DNA from: Chitinophagaceae bacterium
GTDB lineage: Bacteria > Bacteroidota > Bacteroidia > Chitinophagales > Chitinophagaceae
Length of the DNA: 39,343 nucleotides
Reading direction: 5' to 3'
Assembly: GCA_022841365.1 (NCBI GenBank)
Contig: JALHRP010000039.1
Span: forward strand, 1 to 39,343
Part shown: positions 24,260-33,790 of the stretch, in pieces
How positions within the stretch are numbered: the first letter of the stretch is position 1
Layout: every line of letters begins with the position of its first letter
The notes under the pieces: generated by a model
Seen by the model: only the letters and a program-made list of their open reading frames with translations
The model's database searches: none
What the model was told of the DNA's origin: nothing
Made by a program: the position numbers and the translations under genes

Positions 24260-25156
24260 TTATTCGATGTGATAATCTTTCTTAAACGCATCTAGGGTTT
24301 TCTGATACAGTTCCATATCCGGACTTAGTTGCGTAGCTTTTTTATAATACTGATAGGCTTCAGAATAAAACCTGGCAGACTCGAGTAAGAAACCGAGGCG
24401 GAAACTTTCTTCTGCCTCTGTTTCTTCGGTAGTTTTTGCTGCTATAAATCTGTTTACTAATTTTTCATACGACGCTTTATCCCACTTGATCAATACCCTG
24501 GTTTCAGTATTTTCTTCATCCTTTGCTTTCAGTGTCCAGTTAAAAGGCTGATTGGTTTTTAATTTACCTGCAAAATCAGTGATGCTGATGAATGTAGCAC
24601 CCTTGATGGTTTTTTGAAAAACAGGTTTTTTATCTTCCATTAATTCAAAATTAAATTCAGTCACATCACTGTAGCATTTCCATGAAATAGGAAATTCTCC
24701 ACTGAAATAATGGATGGTATCCAGTCTTGAATCTACCCAGATGCTGATGTTGGAGCGGCTCACAGCTCCCAGATTGTTCATATACGATTTGCGGTTTTTT
24801 TCCGGTGATCCTTTTGGAGTGGTTAACTGGCCCCAGATAAACTTGAGGTAGTTAGAAGTGATAGAACTTTTATTCACCAGACAGGAATCTTTAAACTGGC
24901 CCATTGAATAGGTGCCGGGTTTAACAATTGAAAACAAACTGTTTTCATTACAGATAATACTCACCAGTGAATTGGAGCCAATGGTTATTTTTGAACTCTC
25001 TGTTAACAGTTTCCCAATCTGTGCTTTGGAATTTTTGTTGTCTTCTGCAACTGTTACCGTTCCTTTTACAGAATAAATAAGAAAGGAATTTGTTTTTTGT
25101 GCAAAGCTTCCCGTAAAAAAGAAAATAAAAAACAGAACCGCCTGAATGTGTTTCAT
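24260..25156 (-). CDS. Exported FecR-like domain protein with C-terminal TPR-like repeat
   Basis: 298 residues. A signal peptide (MKHIQAVLFFIFFFTGSFAQ) is followed by a FecR-like beta-rich domain (about 27-110: YSVKGTVTVAEDN, GSNSLVSIICNENSLFSIVKPG). The middle part is beta-rich (FPISWKCYSDVTEFNFEL), and the end is TPR-like (RLGFLLESARFYSEAYQYYKKATQLSPD). The start codon lies one base after the stop of the CHASE2 gene (TAA-C-ATG), so translation is coupled. FecR-like domains with CHASE2 proteins form sensor pairs in other bacteria, which suggests this is the periplasmic partner. The exact role is inferred. Confidence 0.75.
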   Translation of the reverse strand: MKHIQAVLFFIFFFTGSFAQKTNSFLIYSVKGTVTVAEDNKNSKAQIGKLLTESSKITIGSNSLVSIICNENSLFSIVKPGTYSMGQFKDSCLVNKSSITSNYLKFIWGQLTTPKGSPEKNRKSYMNNLGAVSRSNISIWVDSRLDTIHYFSGEFPISWKCYSDVTEFNFELMEDKKPVFQKTIKGATFISITDFAGKLKTNQPFNWTLKAKDEENTETRVLIKWDKASYEKLVNRFIAAKTTEETEAEESFRLGFLLESARFYSEAYQYYKKATQLSPDMELYQKTLDAFKKDYHIE

Positions 25157-25157
25157 G

Positions 25158-26438
25158 TTAGTGTGATTTAGAATGAAAAGTGGTATGGAAACCAAATCTT
25201 GTGTGTAACCAGACGGCAAGCGCTTCGTAAAAATAAATTACGTCGATTGCCAAGATAATCACTATCAGTGAAATTTTTGTATCTATTTTCAGGTTAAACC
25301 ATTTAAAGAACATGATGCCGATGTAAACAGAAAGAACGGCAAAAAAGATCTGCGCCAGTTTGGCTACCAGATGAAACCAGATATGCTCCTCAATATAATA
25401 GCGCATAAACAGTGCTACATGCAGCCAGGCAATAAGGATGGTGATAATCCAGAAAAGCCAAACCGGAATTTCGCCAATGTACTTTCCATCTAGTATCATA
25501 GACAAAATGTTGGCGTGTATCACAATCCCGTTCATATCAGGGATTGCTTTGCCCGCAAAGTTGGGATTCATAGGTGTAAAATGCTTGTCCTCCACATTAA
25601 ACGGATCGGGGTTAATATAGCCCATCAAAACAATCTTATCTTTTAAAAAATCGGGAGCAATATTATCTTCCAGCAAAGCGGTGCCATCAACAATCATGTA
25701 TTGTTCTTCTTTGCGGGAGTAGTTAATTACTTCAAATTCTTTCTTTCGCTTTTCCAGTTTGGTTACCAGTTGCTGATCGGCAATGGAAAGAATGGCTATG
25801 GGAAAGCTCAGGCATTTTTTGCCGTTAATTTGTTCTGATGGTGAAAAAGTGCGGATGGTACCGCCATCTTCTCCAATAAAATTGGCATAACCACGGTTGT
25901 TGCTCACAGCACCAAAGTATCCGGTGTTTTCTTTTTCCTGTTCGTTATTGTTTTTGTCTTTCCAGTTTATGTAAGATGCAATCACCAGATTAGGCGTGGT
26001 TTGGATCATGTTCCGCAGCAAGGAATCCGGAATGGGCTCCTGTGCTGCATGAAACACAACGTCGAGCCCGATCACTTTCGGTTTTGAGGCTCTTATTTTT
26101 TCAATCATACCTGCAAGTCCAATCCGGTCGGCATTTCCGATGTTAACGATGATGATTCTGTTATCAAACGGAGTTCCTTCATTCTTGTTTAAAGCAGCAT
26201 AGGCAATATCATTAAAGTCAAGATCCTTTAAAGCAGTTTTAAACGGATTGAGAATACCGGTGTTTAAAGGAATAAGACTTAGCAGCCAGATAACAGCAAA
26301 CACAGAAAGCGTTGCCAGAATAGTATCTCTCTTATATAAATAACGAAGATAAAAATGATGCGCCCACTGGTAGGCTCTTTTAAAGACAGAAATACGGGAA
26401 GAATTTTTTTTTGAATGCAGTTGTTTGGGTGGTTTCAT
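25158..26438 (-). CDS. CHASE2-domain membrane sensor protein
   Basis: 426 residues: a basic N-terminal tail, one transmembrane helix (about 40-57), a large extracytoplasmic CHASE2 domain (about 60-315; FKTALKDLDFNDIAYAAL, IIIVNIGNADR, KVIGLDVVFHA, LKDKIVLMGYINPDPFNVED), then three transmembrane helices and a short tail. CHASE2 is normally an input domain on cyclases or kinases; here there is no output domain, so the signal must pass to a partner. It is cotranscribed with the FecR-like gene and divergent from the caspase-TPR gene, with only about 50 bp between the start codons. Start chosen at MKPPKQL; the frame is open upstream but overlaps the caspase gene. Confidence 0.82.
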   Translation of the reverse strand: MKPPKQLHSKKNSSRISVFKRAYQWAHHFYLRYLYKRDTILATLSVFAVIWLLSLIPLNTGILNPFKTALKDLDFNDIAYAALNKNEGTPFDNRIIIVNIGNADRIGLAGMIEKIRASKPKVIGLDVVFHAAQEPIPDSLLRNMIQTTPNLVIASYINWKDKNNNEQEKENTGYFGAVSNNRGYANFIGEDGGTIRTFSPSEQINGKKCLSFPIAILSIADQQLVTKLEKRKKEFEVINYSRKEEQYMIVDGTALLEDNIAPDFLKDKIVLMGYINPDPFNVEDKHFTPMNPNFAGKAIPDMNGIVIHANILSMILDGKYIGEIPVWLFWIITILIAWLHVALFMRYYIEEHIWFHLVAKLAQIFFAVLSVYIGIMFFKWFNLKIDTKISLIVIILAIDVIYFYEALAVWLHTRFGFHTTFHSKSH

Positions 26439-26449
26439 TAATTCAATGC

Positions 26450-26480
26450 TTGGCTTATTAAGACTGAAACTGTACTTTAG
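26450..26480 (+). promoter_or_regulatory. Probable promoter of the caspase-TPR gene
   Basis: TTG (26450-26452), 20-nt spacer, TACTTTAG (26473-26480; seven of eight match TAnnTTTG). It lies within the ~50-bp gap shared with the divergent CHASE2 gene, so the two promoters must overlap. Confidence 0.5.
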
Positions 26481-26490
26481 CCTCCAATAT

Positions 26491-29400
26491 ATGAGAAATT
26501 GTTTTGCTTTTATAATACTGTTTACAGCATTTTTTATATACGGGCCTGTAGCGATACCAGCACAACAAACCGCATCATCACCTAAATCTGATACATCCGG
26601 CATTGTAAAAGGGAGTCAGAGTTATGCAATGATTGTGGGAATTTCTACCTACAAACATATCCGTCCGTTATCTTTTGCCGACAGCGATGCAGGGTTATTT
26701 AAAGATTTTCTCAAATCGGCTGGTGCAGGCAATATTGCAGATGATCACATACTTTTCATGATTAATGAAGATGCAACGGCTGCTAATTTTTGGGTAAAGG
26801 GCATGGCCTGGCTGCGGCAGAAAAACATGAAAGCAGGCGACCGGCTTTACATTTATCTCGCAGGGCATGGCGATGCCATCAATCAGGATGAGTATTTCTT
26901 TTTAACCTACGATTGTAATCCTGCCGGTGATAAAAATAATTACATTGTAACAGGCAGTATTCAACTCTACAATCTCAAAAGCCGTATTGCAGAGTTAAGC
27001 AGAAAGAATGTGGAAATTTTTCTCATCATGGATGCCTGCCGTACCAACGAATTACCTGGTGGTGAGGATGGACAGCAAATCTTAAACTCTGCCATCTCTG
27101 AACGTAAAGCAGGAGAGGTCATCATGCTTGCAACAGGTGCAGGGCAGGAGTCAATGGAAGATGCGACTATCGGTAACGGACATGGGTTGTTCACTTATTA
27201 TCTGGTAGATGGGTTGAGTGGCTGGGCCGATGGGTATGAAGGGAAAGACGGTTTGATTACGCTGGTGGAGCTTCGTTCTTATGTACTTGCAAAAGTGCCC
27301 GCATTAGCTGTACAGAAATACAAAAAAAAGCAGGAACCTTTTATTTGTTGTGATGAGGCGGGGCAGCGGCCAATTGCAGTGGTTGACAGTGCTTTTTTCA
27401 GGCAGTGGGAAATGAGCAAAAATCTTTCAGCTTCAAACGACGGTGATGTGAATCAGATTGTAAGGAATGCCCGTGGCCGTGGAGCGTTGAAGGTTGACAG
27501 TAACGTGGCCATCCTTTACAATCAGTTTAATCAATCCATCCGTAAACTAAAATTAATAGGAGACAGTTCTGCCGATTACTATTATAATCAACTCAATAAA
27601 TTATATCCGGATAATGTATTAACCATTGATGCACGGCAAACACTGGCTGCAGAGTTTATCAACTTTGCCCAACGCAAAATTAATTTATACCTCAGCGGAA
27701 AAGATGCACTGGGCATACAACAGATCCGCACACAATTAGATGAATCGCAAAGGAGCGAAGAAATTCAATCGGGTATTGAACGGCTGGAATACATTGCCGG
27801 TCTTGATTTTGGTAATGTGGCTACCATGATTAAAAAGGCCATTGATCTCATTGATCCTGCAGATACCGAATTAATAAAAGGACTGTCAGGTAAATTCTAT
27901 TTCTTTAAAGCACGCAGTTATTTTGATGCAAAGAACAGAGTAACAGATATGCACGAAGCCCGTACGTTGATTTATCAGGCTTATGCGGTTGACAGTAACG
28001 CTGCTTATATTCTGCACAGCATTTCTTCTTTACAAATGCAGTTGCGCAAGCCCGACAGTGCGGTATATTTTGGATTAAGGGCCATTAAAAAAGCGCCCCG
28101 CTGGCGTTATCCTTATACAACGGTGGCTTTTGCATATGCTCAAATGAAACGCTACGATCTTGCCAGACAGTATTATGAAAAGGCGATTGAAATTGATCCA
28201 AAGAGTGCAGATGCCTATGTTGATCTGGGTTATTTTGAGTTTCAACAACGTAAAACTGAGAAAGCACAAAGCCTGTATATAAAAGCTTTGCAGCTTGATC
28301 CAAAAAATGTTTCGGCATTAAACAATATGGGTTGGTTGCTGAAAGAGAAAGGAAAGTATACCGAAGCTGCACAGTATTTCAACAGTTGTTTGCAATATGA
28401 TTCTTCATTTGTATATGCCTACAATGGTTTAGCCAGAGTGTATGGTGTAATGAAACGCTACGACTCTGCAAGAATGTATTACCTGAAAAGTATGGATCAT
28501 TACCCCGATCAGGCATATGTATATGATCTGCTTGGTAATTTTTATAAAGAAATTAATCTGGGCGATTCTGCACTTCATTATTATCATCGCTCTTTGAAGG
28601 CAGATCCCAACTATACACAGCCCTATATTGATCTGGCTAAATTATTTGAGCAGGCAAAGCGGATGGATTCTGCAGCTTACTATTACCGCAAAGTAATCAG
28701 TCTTAATCCGCAATCTAAAAATTCATATTTAAGTCTGGCTACATTTTACCAGAACAGCAAATTAACCGATTCGGCAAATGTTTATTTCAATAAAGCCATT
28801 TCTGTTGACCCTGCTGATGCAGCAACTTATAATTCTATTGCTGTTTATTATTTCAGACGAAATCAAACCGACTCTGCAAGAAAATATTTTAAAACAGCGG
28901 TGCTGATTGATACCATGAATTCAACTTATGCTACCAATCTCGCAGCAGTGTATGAACGGAGCAGGCAAAACGATTCGGCCATGTATTACCTGCGCCGTGG
29001 ATTGCAGTTAAGCCCGGGGAATGCACAGATCTATAACAGTATTGCGTTGTTGTACAAAAAGCAGAATCATTCTGATACGGCTTTGATGTATTATAAAGAA
29101 GCTTACCGATACAACAATGAAAATATTGCTGTGCTCAATGATCTGGCAGATCTGTTCCGGGATATGAATGAGCTGGATAGTGCAGTCCGGTATATACAGG
29201 AAGCCATTCATTTAAAACCCGAAGTGGCCGATTTGTACAACAGCATGGGGGTCATTTATATCAAGTCGGGCAATTATGATTCGGCACGTCACTATCTGTT
29301 ACGTGCAACCGAACTGGATAAAACATTAGTACGCCCGTTCAATAACCTCGGCAATATGTATTACATGCAAAAGAAGTATGCTGAAGCACTTCCCTTTTAT

Positions 29401-29733
29401 CTCAAAGCGCTGGAAATAGATTCTGCTTATGAAAATCCACTGTTGTTTACCGGACTTATATACAGCACCATGGGGCTGTACGAAAAAGCAATTGATTATT
29501 TGAACCGGGTGATAAAGCAGAACAAAAAAAATGGCTCAGCTTATTATTATCTGGCCATTTGTTATGCATCTTTAAAAAATGATGCTGCTGCCATCAGCAA
29601 TATTGAAAATGCATTGAAGCTGCAGTTTACAGATGCAGATACAATTCTCACACAAAAAGAATTTCAATACTTACACTCAGTTGCTGCGTTTAAATCTATG
29701 CTGCAGAAATATTTTCCGGGCCGTAAATTTTAA
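26491..29733 (+). CDS. Exported caspase-like (peptidase C14) protein with a long TPR array
   Basis: 1080 residues. The start ATG gives a signal peptide (MRNCFAFIILFTAFFIYGPV). Residues ~42-310 form a caspase/metacaspase p20-like domain: SYAMIVGISTYKHI, LYIYLAGHGDA with His126, and IFLIMDACRTNE with Cys183, so both catalytic residues are kept. After a linker region come about fifteen or more tetratricopeptide repeats (roughly 480-1060; units such as YDLARQYYEKAIEIDPKSAD) to the C-terminus. The protein probably cleaves or senses partners bound to the TPRs in the periplasm or at the surface. It faces the CHASE2/FecR pair divergently. Bacterial caspase-TPR proteins are linked to stress or cell-death signalling in other systems; the role here is unproven. 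Confidence 0.88.
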   Translation: MRNCFAFIILFTAFFIYGPVAIPAQQTASSPKSDTSGIVKGSQSYAMIVGISTYKHIRPLSFADSDAGLFKDFLKSAGAGNIADDHILFMINEDATAANFWVKGMAWLRQKNMKAGDRLYIYLAGHGDAINQDEYFFLTYDCNPAGDKNNYIVTGSIQLYNLKSRIAELSRKNVEIFLIMDACRTNELPGGEDGQQILNSAISERKAGEVIMLATGAGQESMEDATIGNGHGLFTYYLVDGLSGWADGYEGKDGLITLVELRSYVLAKVPALAVQKYKKKQEPFICCDEAGQRPIAVVDSAFFRQWEMSKNLSASNDGDVNQIVRNARGRGALKVDSNVAILYNQFNQSIRKLKLIGDSSADYYYNQLNKLYPDNVLTIDARQTLAAEFINFAQRKINLYLSGKDALGIQQIRTQLDESQRSEEIQSGIERLEYIAGLDFGNVATMIKKAIDLIDPADTELIKGLSGKFYFFKARSYFDAKNRVTDMHEARTLIYQAYAVDSNAAYILHSISSLQMQLRKPDSAVYFGLRAIKKAPRWRYPYTTVAFAYAQMKRYDLARQYYEKAIEIDPKSADAYVDLGYFEFQQRKTEKAQSLYIKALQLDPKNVSALNNMGWLLKEKGKYTEAAQYFNSCLQYDSSFVYAYNGLARVYGVMKRYDSARMYYLKSMDHYPDQAYVYDLLGNFYKEINLGDSALHYYHRSLKADPNYTQPYIDLAKLFEQAKRMDSAAYYYRKVISLNPQSKNSYLSLATFYQNSKLTDSANVYFNKAISVDPADAATYNSIAVYYFRRNQTDSARKYFKTAVLIDTMNSTYATNLAAVYERSRQNDSAMYYLRRGLQLSPGNAQIYNSIALLYKKQNHSDTALMYYKEAYRYNNENIAVLNDLADLFRDMNELDSAVRYIQEAIHLKPEVADLYNSMGVIYIKSGNYDSARHYLLRATELDKTLVRPFNNLGNMYYMQKKYAEALPFYLKALEIDSAYENPLLFTGLIYSTMGLYEKAIDYLNRVIKQNKKNGSAYYYLAICYASLKNDAAAISNIENALKLQFTDADTILTQKEFQYLHSVAAFKSMLQKYFPGRKF

Positions 29734-29865
29734 TTACAGGATCGCTCTAATTCTGTCTGTTGCAGCATTTTATCCCCAATCAACTTTATTTTTTTGTTGA
29801 AAAAGTTGCGCCCGTTTTTGTACTGGCACAATCTTTGGCCTGCTGCCATCATTAAACAAATTTTT

Positions 29866-30546
29866 ATGAGACAAAGCAGACAAGTACTTTATTATGCAGT
29901 TGCAGCAAGTATTATGCTGGCAGCTTGTAAGGGAATGACGAAAACTCAGAAAGGAGCCGTAATTGGCACCACCGGCGGTGCAGCTATAGGTGGTGTTATT
30001 GGAAGGGCATCGGGCAATACAGCTTTAGGTGCTATCATTGGTGCAGCTGTTGGCGGCACGGCTGGTGTATTAATTGGCAAAAAAATGGACAAGCAGGCTG
30101 AAGAAATTAAAAAGCAAATTCCGAATGCAACAGTTGAGCGTATAGGTGAGGGAATTGAAGTTGAATTTGAAAGCAAAATTCTGTTTGATTATGATAAAGC
30201 GCTGTTGAAATCGGAAGTGAAAAAAAGTTTAAACGATCTGGCTGTAATACTTAAAAAATATCCGGATACGGATATTGAAATCCAGGGTCATACTGATAAT
30301 AAGGGATCAGACAGTTATAACAATGCACTGGCACAACGTCGTGCAAATGCGGTGATGATGTATTTAATTGACAGAGGTATCCCTAATTCACGAATGAATC
30401 CGAAAGCATTTGGTGAAAACTCACCCAAGTACACAAATGATACGGAAGAAGGCCGTTCAAAAAACCGCAGGGTGGAGTTTATGATTACAGCCAACGAGAA
30501 AATGAAATCAGATGCTAAAAAAGAAGCGGAGAATTCAGGTAAGTAA
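29866..30546 (+). CDS. OmpA-family lipoprotein with glycine-zipper segment
   Basis: 226 residues. A lipoprotein signal (MLAAC, Cys21) is followed by a glycine-zipper region (GTTGGAAIGGVIGRASGNTA, IGAAVGGTAGVLIG; ~33-75) and a C-terminal OmpA-like peptidoglycan-binding domain (SKILFDYDKA, IEIQGHTDNKGSDSYN, ALAQRRANAV, KNRRVEF). It would tether the outer membrane to peptidoglycan. I chose the ATG at 29866 because it places the lipobox correctly; an AATCTTTG element at 29830-29837 may be its -7 box. It precedes the beta-barrel gene by 27 bp, probably in one operon. Confidence 0.9.
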   Translation: MRQSRQVLYYAVAASIMLAACKGMTKTQKGAVIGTTGGAAIGGVIGRASGNTALGAIIGAAVGGTAGVLIGKKMDKQAEEIKKQIPNATVERIGEGIEVEFESKILFDYDKALLKSEVKKSLNDLAVILKKYPDTDIEIQGHTDNKGSDSYNNALAQRRANAVMMYLIDRGIPNSRMNPKAFGENSPKYTNDTEEGRSKNRRVEFMITANEKMKSDAKKEAENSGK

Positions 30547-30573
30547 AAAAGTCAATCAAATTTTTAAAATAAA

Positions 30574-31251
30574 ATGAGCAATATGAAATGGATAAATTTT
30601 ATGGCCGCAGCAGTTGTAAGTATTACAGCTTTCACAGCCAAAGCACAGGATAAAAAAACAACTTCATCCCCGGTTAGTTTTGGAGTAAGAGCAGGTATCA
30701 GTTTCCAGAATATTAACGGAAGAGATGCGGGTGACAATAAACTGGAAAACAAACTTGTTCCCCGTTTTCAGGGTGGTGTAAATGTGGAGCTCCATTTAGC
30801 CGATGATTTTTATTTACAGCCCGGTGTATTATTTGCAGCTAAAGGAACAGAGTTTAAAGGCTCTAACACCAATCTCAACCTTTCTTATATTGAGGTACCA
30901 GTAAATTTTTTATTTAAACCAACGCTGGGGTCTCAGAAATTAATTATGGGTCTAGGTCCATACGTAGGGTTTGGTATTGCCGGATCAACAAAATCTGAAA
31001 ATGGCAACCGCTCATCCGTTAAATTTAAAAACAGCGTTACCCTTGGAGAAGCTTTAGCAGATCCTTATTACCGCAGTATGGATGCCGGTGCAAATTTGCT
31101 GTTTGGAGTTGAATTTACAAGTCATTTGAGCGTTCAACTGAATGCACAGTTGGGTCTGGCTAAAATTAATCCTGAAATTGAGGGCTTTAATGACAACAGG
31201 ACTATTTACCGCAATACTGGTTTTGGTCTTTCAGTCGGTTACAGATTTTAA
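30574..31251 (+). CDS. Outer-membrane beta-barrel protein (PorT/OMP_b-brl_2-like)
   Basis: 225 residues. Signal peptide ending around FTAKAQ, then an eight-strand-like barrel: FGVRAGISFQNI, VNVELHLADDFYLQPGVLF, SYIEVPVNFLFKP, MGLGPYVGFGIAG and a terminal GLSVGYRF ending in Phe, the usual outer-membrane insertion signal. PorT-like barrels are widespread in Bacteroidota. Second gene of a likely operon with the OmpA-like lipoprotein; a strong terminator follows. Confidence 0.85.
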   Translation: MSNMKWINFMAAAVVSITAFTAKAQDKKTTSSPVSFGVRAGISFQNINGRDAGDNKLENKLVPRFQGGVNVELHLADDFYLQPGVLFAAKGTEFKGSNTNLNLSYIEVPVNFLFKPTLGSQKLIMGLGPYVGFGIAGSTKSENGNRSSVKFKNSVTLGEALADPYYRSMDAGANLLFGVEFTSHLSVQLNAQLGLAKINPEIEGFNDNRTIYRNTGFGLSVGYRF

Positions 31252-31269
31252 TTACTGAAGATTTTATAA

Positions 31270-31300
31270 AAAACTCCCCTATATCGGGAGTTTTTTTATT
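31270..31300 (+). terminator. Rho-independent terminator after the beta-barrel gene
   Basis: ACTCCC ctatatc GGGAGT hairpin followed by TTTTTTT, about 20 nt after the stop codon. Confidence 0.88.
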
Positions 31301-31383
31301 TTTTTTATTTTTGTGGACTGATGCAGATAAAGATTTCAGAAATTAGATGAACAGGCATATATTTGCAGCCCGATAATCGGAAT

Positions 31384-31460
31384 GGCTGCGTAGCTCAACT
31401 GAATAGAGCATCTGACTACGGATCAGAAGGTTTCAGGTTTGAATCCTGACGCGGTCACCA
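31384..31460 (+). tRNA. tRNA-Arg (anticodon ACG)
   Basis: Full cloverleaf: acceptor GGCTGCG pairs with CGCGGTC (two G-T pairs), D arm GCTC/GAGC, anticodon stem TCTGA/TCAGA with loop CTACGGA giving anticodon ACG, T arm TCAGG/CCTGA with loop TTTGAAT, discriminator A and an encoded CCA. ACG is read as inosine-34 and decodes CGU/CGC/CGA. Confidence 0.95.
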
Positions 31461-31462
31461 CG

Positions 31463-31488
31463 CCCCTCAAGTTTGAGGGGTTTTTTTA
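31463..31488 (+). terminator. Terminator of tRNA-Arg
   Basis: CCCCTCAA / TTGAGGGG hairpin followed by TTTTTTT, two bases after the encoded CCA. Confidence 0.9.
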
Positions 31489-31538
31489 TTGCGCATTTTA
31501 AGCAAACGTTTTCGCTTCAGCTACCAGTTAAGTTTTAA

Positions 31539-31546
31539 TATATTTG
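31539..31546 (+). promoter_or_regulatory. -7 box upstream of the nagB fusion gene
   Basis: TATATTTG is a perfect TAnnTTTG match 27 nt before the ATG. A -33 TTG is not obvious. The box overlaps the farthest upstream possible start (31544), which argues for the ATG at 31574. Confidence 0.45.
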
Positions 31547-31573
31547 ATCCAATTACATTCGAAAACAAAACGT

Positions 31574-33502
31574 ATGGCTAAAAAGAATGCCCCCATAGAT
31601 CTCATTGATAGTTTTGAAAAAATTCCCACTAAAATTTTTGCATCAGCTAAAGATGGTTCTGCTTTTGCCGCACAGCAAATTGCAGCACTCATCCGTTCAA
31701 AAGCAGAACAGGGCAGCAACTGTGTACTTGGACTTGCAACAGGATCAACACCAAAATCGTTGTATGCAGAACTGGTTCGTATGCACAGGGAAGAGGGATT
31801 GAGTTTTAAACACGTCATCGCTTTTAATCTGGATGAATATTATCCCATTGAACAGGATGCCATCCAGAGTTATCACCGGTTTATGAAAACCCAATTGTTT
31901 GATAAGGTGGATATTGATCCTGCAAACTGCCATATCCCTAACGGAACGGTTGATAAAGAACACATCAAACAACATTGTGCAGCGTATGAACAACAGATTG
32001 CTGATGCAGGGGGTATTGATCTGCAGGTGTTGGGCATTGGTGTTAACGGACATATTGGTTTTAATGAACCCGGCTCCAGTTTATATACAAAAACAAGATT
32101 AACCACGCTCACTAATTCCACACGTTTGGCCAACAGTTATGAGTTTGCCAATATGAGTGCAGTGCCACGGTTGGCAATTACCATGGGCATCAGCACCATT
32201 TTAAAAGCAAAAAAAATAGTGTTGCTGGCATGGGGCCCCACGAAAGCATTGGTGATTCATCAGTCAGTTGAAGGCATCAGCACAGATCAGGTGCCGGCAT
32301 CACTGTTGCAAAATCATGATGATGTAACGTTTGTGATTGATGAAATGGCAGCGGCTGAGCTTACCCGTTATAAGAGCCCGTGGTTAACCGGTGAATGTGA
32401 GTGGACCAATAAGATGATTAAGAAAGCGGTTGTGAACATGGCGTTGAAATTAGGGAAGCCTGTGTTGAGTTTAACTAATACCGATTATAACGAGTATGGT
32501 TTAAGTGATTTGCTGGTAGAGAAAGGAGAGGCCTACGAAATTAATCTGCAGGTATATTATATGTTGCGTGACAGTATTACGGGATGGCCCGGCGGTAAAC
32601 CCAATGCGGTGATCCCTGCACATCCTGAACGCAGCGAACCTTATCCGAAGAAAGTCGTTTTGTTTTCGCCACACCCGGATGATGATATTATTTCCATGGG
32701 TGGAACGTTTCAACGTTTGCACGATCAGGGTCACGAAGTGCATGTAGCTTATCAAACCAGTGGCAATATTGCAGTAACAGATGAATTTGTTACAAGGTTC
32801 ATGGATTTTGCAGTGGGATTTGAAGAGATGACTGGTGCAGATGCAACGAAATCAAAAAGCATTTTGGCTGAAGCAAGAGGTTATCTTGAAAATAAAAAGT
32901 CGAACCAAATTGATACAGAAGACATTCGAAATATTAAAGGACTCATCCGCCGTTGCGAAGCAGCGGCAACCTGCAGGTATGTAGGATTGAAAGAAGGACA
33001 ATGGCATTTTCAAAACCTGCCGTTTTATGAAACAGGTACCATTGAAAAAAAGCCTATGAGTGAAAAAGATGTACAACTCACTATTGACTTGCTGCGTGAA
33101 ATAAAACCGCAACAGGTCTATTGCGCCGGCGACTTTGCAGATCCGCATGGTACGCACCTTGTTTGTTTTAATGTGGTACTGGAAGCATTACAACGGATTA
33201 AAACAGATGGCGATAAATGGATCAACGATTGCTGGTTGTGGTTGTATAAAGGCGCATGGCAGGAGTGGAACGTTGAAGAAATTGAAATGGCCATTCCCAT
33301 GAGCCCTGAACAATTAATGAAAAAGCGCTTTGGTATTTTTATTCATCAGTCGCAGAAAGATATGGTGCCTTTTCAGGGAAGTGACAGCCGTGAGTTTTGG
33401 CAACGTGCTGAAGAACGCAATGCAGCCACAGCGGATGTATATGGCAAACTCGGTCTTACACAATATGCCGCCATGGAAGCGTTTGTGCGTTGGCATTATT
33501 AA
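31574..33502 (+). CDS. nagB: Glucosamine-6-phosphate deaminase fused to a PIG-L-type deacetylase domain
   Basis: 642 residues, two domains. The N-terminal half is NagB: LGLATGSTPKSLY, AFNLDEYYPI, GIGVNGHIGFNEPGSS and VIDEMAAAELTRY. It converts glucosamine-6-phosphate to fructose-6-phosphate and ammonia. From about residue 360 a LmbE/PIG-L metal-dependent deacetylase domain follows: VVLFSPHPDDDIISMGG (PHPDDE-type motif with the last Glu as Asp) and the second metal site ADPHGTHLVCF. The fusion suggests both deacetylation and deamination of amino sugars, but the activity of the second domain is inferred. This architecture is known in Bacteroidota, so the gene name covers only the first domain. 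Confidence 0.9.
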   Translation: MAKKNAPIDLIDSFEKIPTKIFASAKDGSAFAAQQIAALIRSKAEQGSNCVLGLATGSTPKSLYAELVRMHREEGLSFKHVIAFNLDEYYPIEQDAIQSYHRFMKTQLFDKVDIDPANCHIPNGTVDKEHIKQHCAAYEQQIADAGGIDLQVLGIGVNGHIGFNEPGSSLYTKTRLTTLTNSTRLANSYEFANMSAVPRLAITMGISTILKAKKIVLLAWGPTKALVIHQSVEGISTDQVPASLLQNHDDVTFVIDEMAAAELTRYKSPWLTGECEWTNKMIKKAVVNMALKLGKPVLSLTNTDYNEYGLSDLLVEKGEAYEINLQVYYMLRDSITGWPGGKPNAVIPAHPERSEPYPKKVVLFSPHPDDDIISMGGTFQRLHDQGHEVHVAYQTSGNIAVTDEFVTRFMDFAVGFEEMTGADATKSKSILAEARGYLENKKSNQIDTEDIRNIKGLIRRCEAAATCRYVGLKEGQWHFQNLPFYETGTIEKKPMSEKDVQLTIDLLREIKPQQVYCAGDFADPHGTHLVCFNVVLEALQRIKTDGDKWINDCWLWLYKGAWQEWNVEEIEMAIPMSPEQLMKKRFGIFIHQSQKDMVPFQGSDSREFWQRAEERNAATADVYGKLGLTQYAAMEAFVRWHY

Positions 33503-33592
33503 AAAGGTGAGGGGTGAGTGATGAGGCCGTGGTTGTGCAAGTTCAAAAAAATTTATATAGTCTATCAGTTTTTTTATTTTTCAGTTTAATGA

Positions 33593-33790
33593 TCAACCAT
33601 GTCGCATAGCTTTAATGATGCGGTCTGTACGTTTCTCTGCCCGTGCATTATTGAGTGATACAACAGCCCAAACAGCTGCGGGAATCCAGCCGAGAATGGT
33701 GATTTGCAGAATGATACAGAGTATACCGGTAAATATTTTCCCCCGCAAAAAAAAGGAAAGCCAGGGCAGAAGAATTGCAATGAGTGTCAT
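33593..33790 (-). CDS. YqaE/Pmp3 family small membrane protein
   Basis: 65 residues, two transmembrane helices: MTLIAILLPWLSFFLRGKIF and ILCIILQITILGWIPAAVWAV, ending in a charged tail (NNARAEKRTDRIIKAM). This is the Pmp3/UPF0057 pattern (LPP.....G, ...GWIPG..WA). In yeast and plants such proteins affect membrane potential and salt tolerance; the bacterial role is unclear. An overlapping 64-codon frame on the same strand is a shadow. A second Pmp3-domain gene lies 200 bp away on the plus strand. Confidence 0.8.
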   Translation of the reverse strand: MTLIAILLPWLSFFLRGKIFTGILCIILQITILGWIPAAVWAVVSLNNARAEKRTDRIIKAMRHG

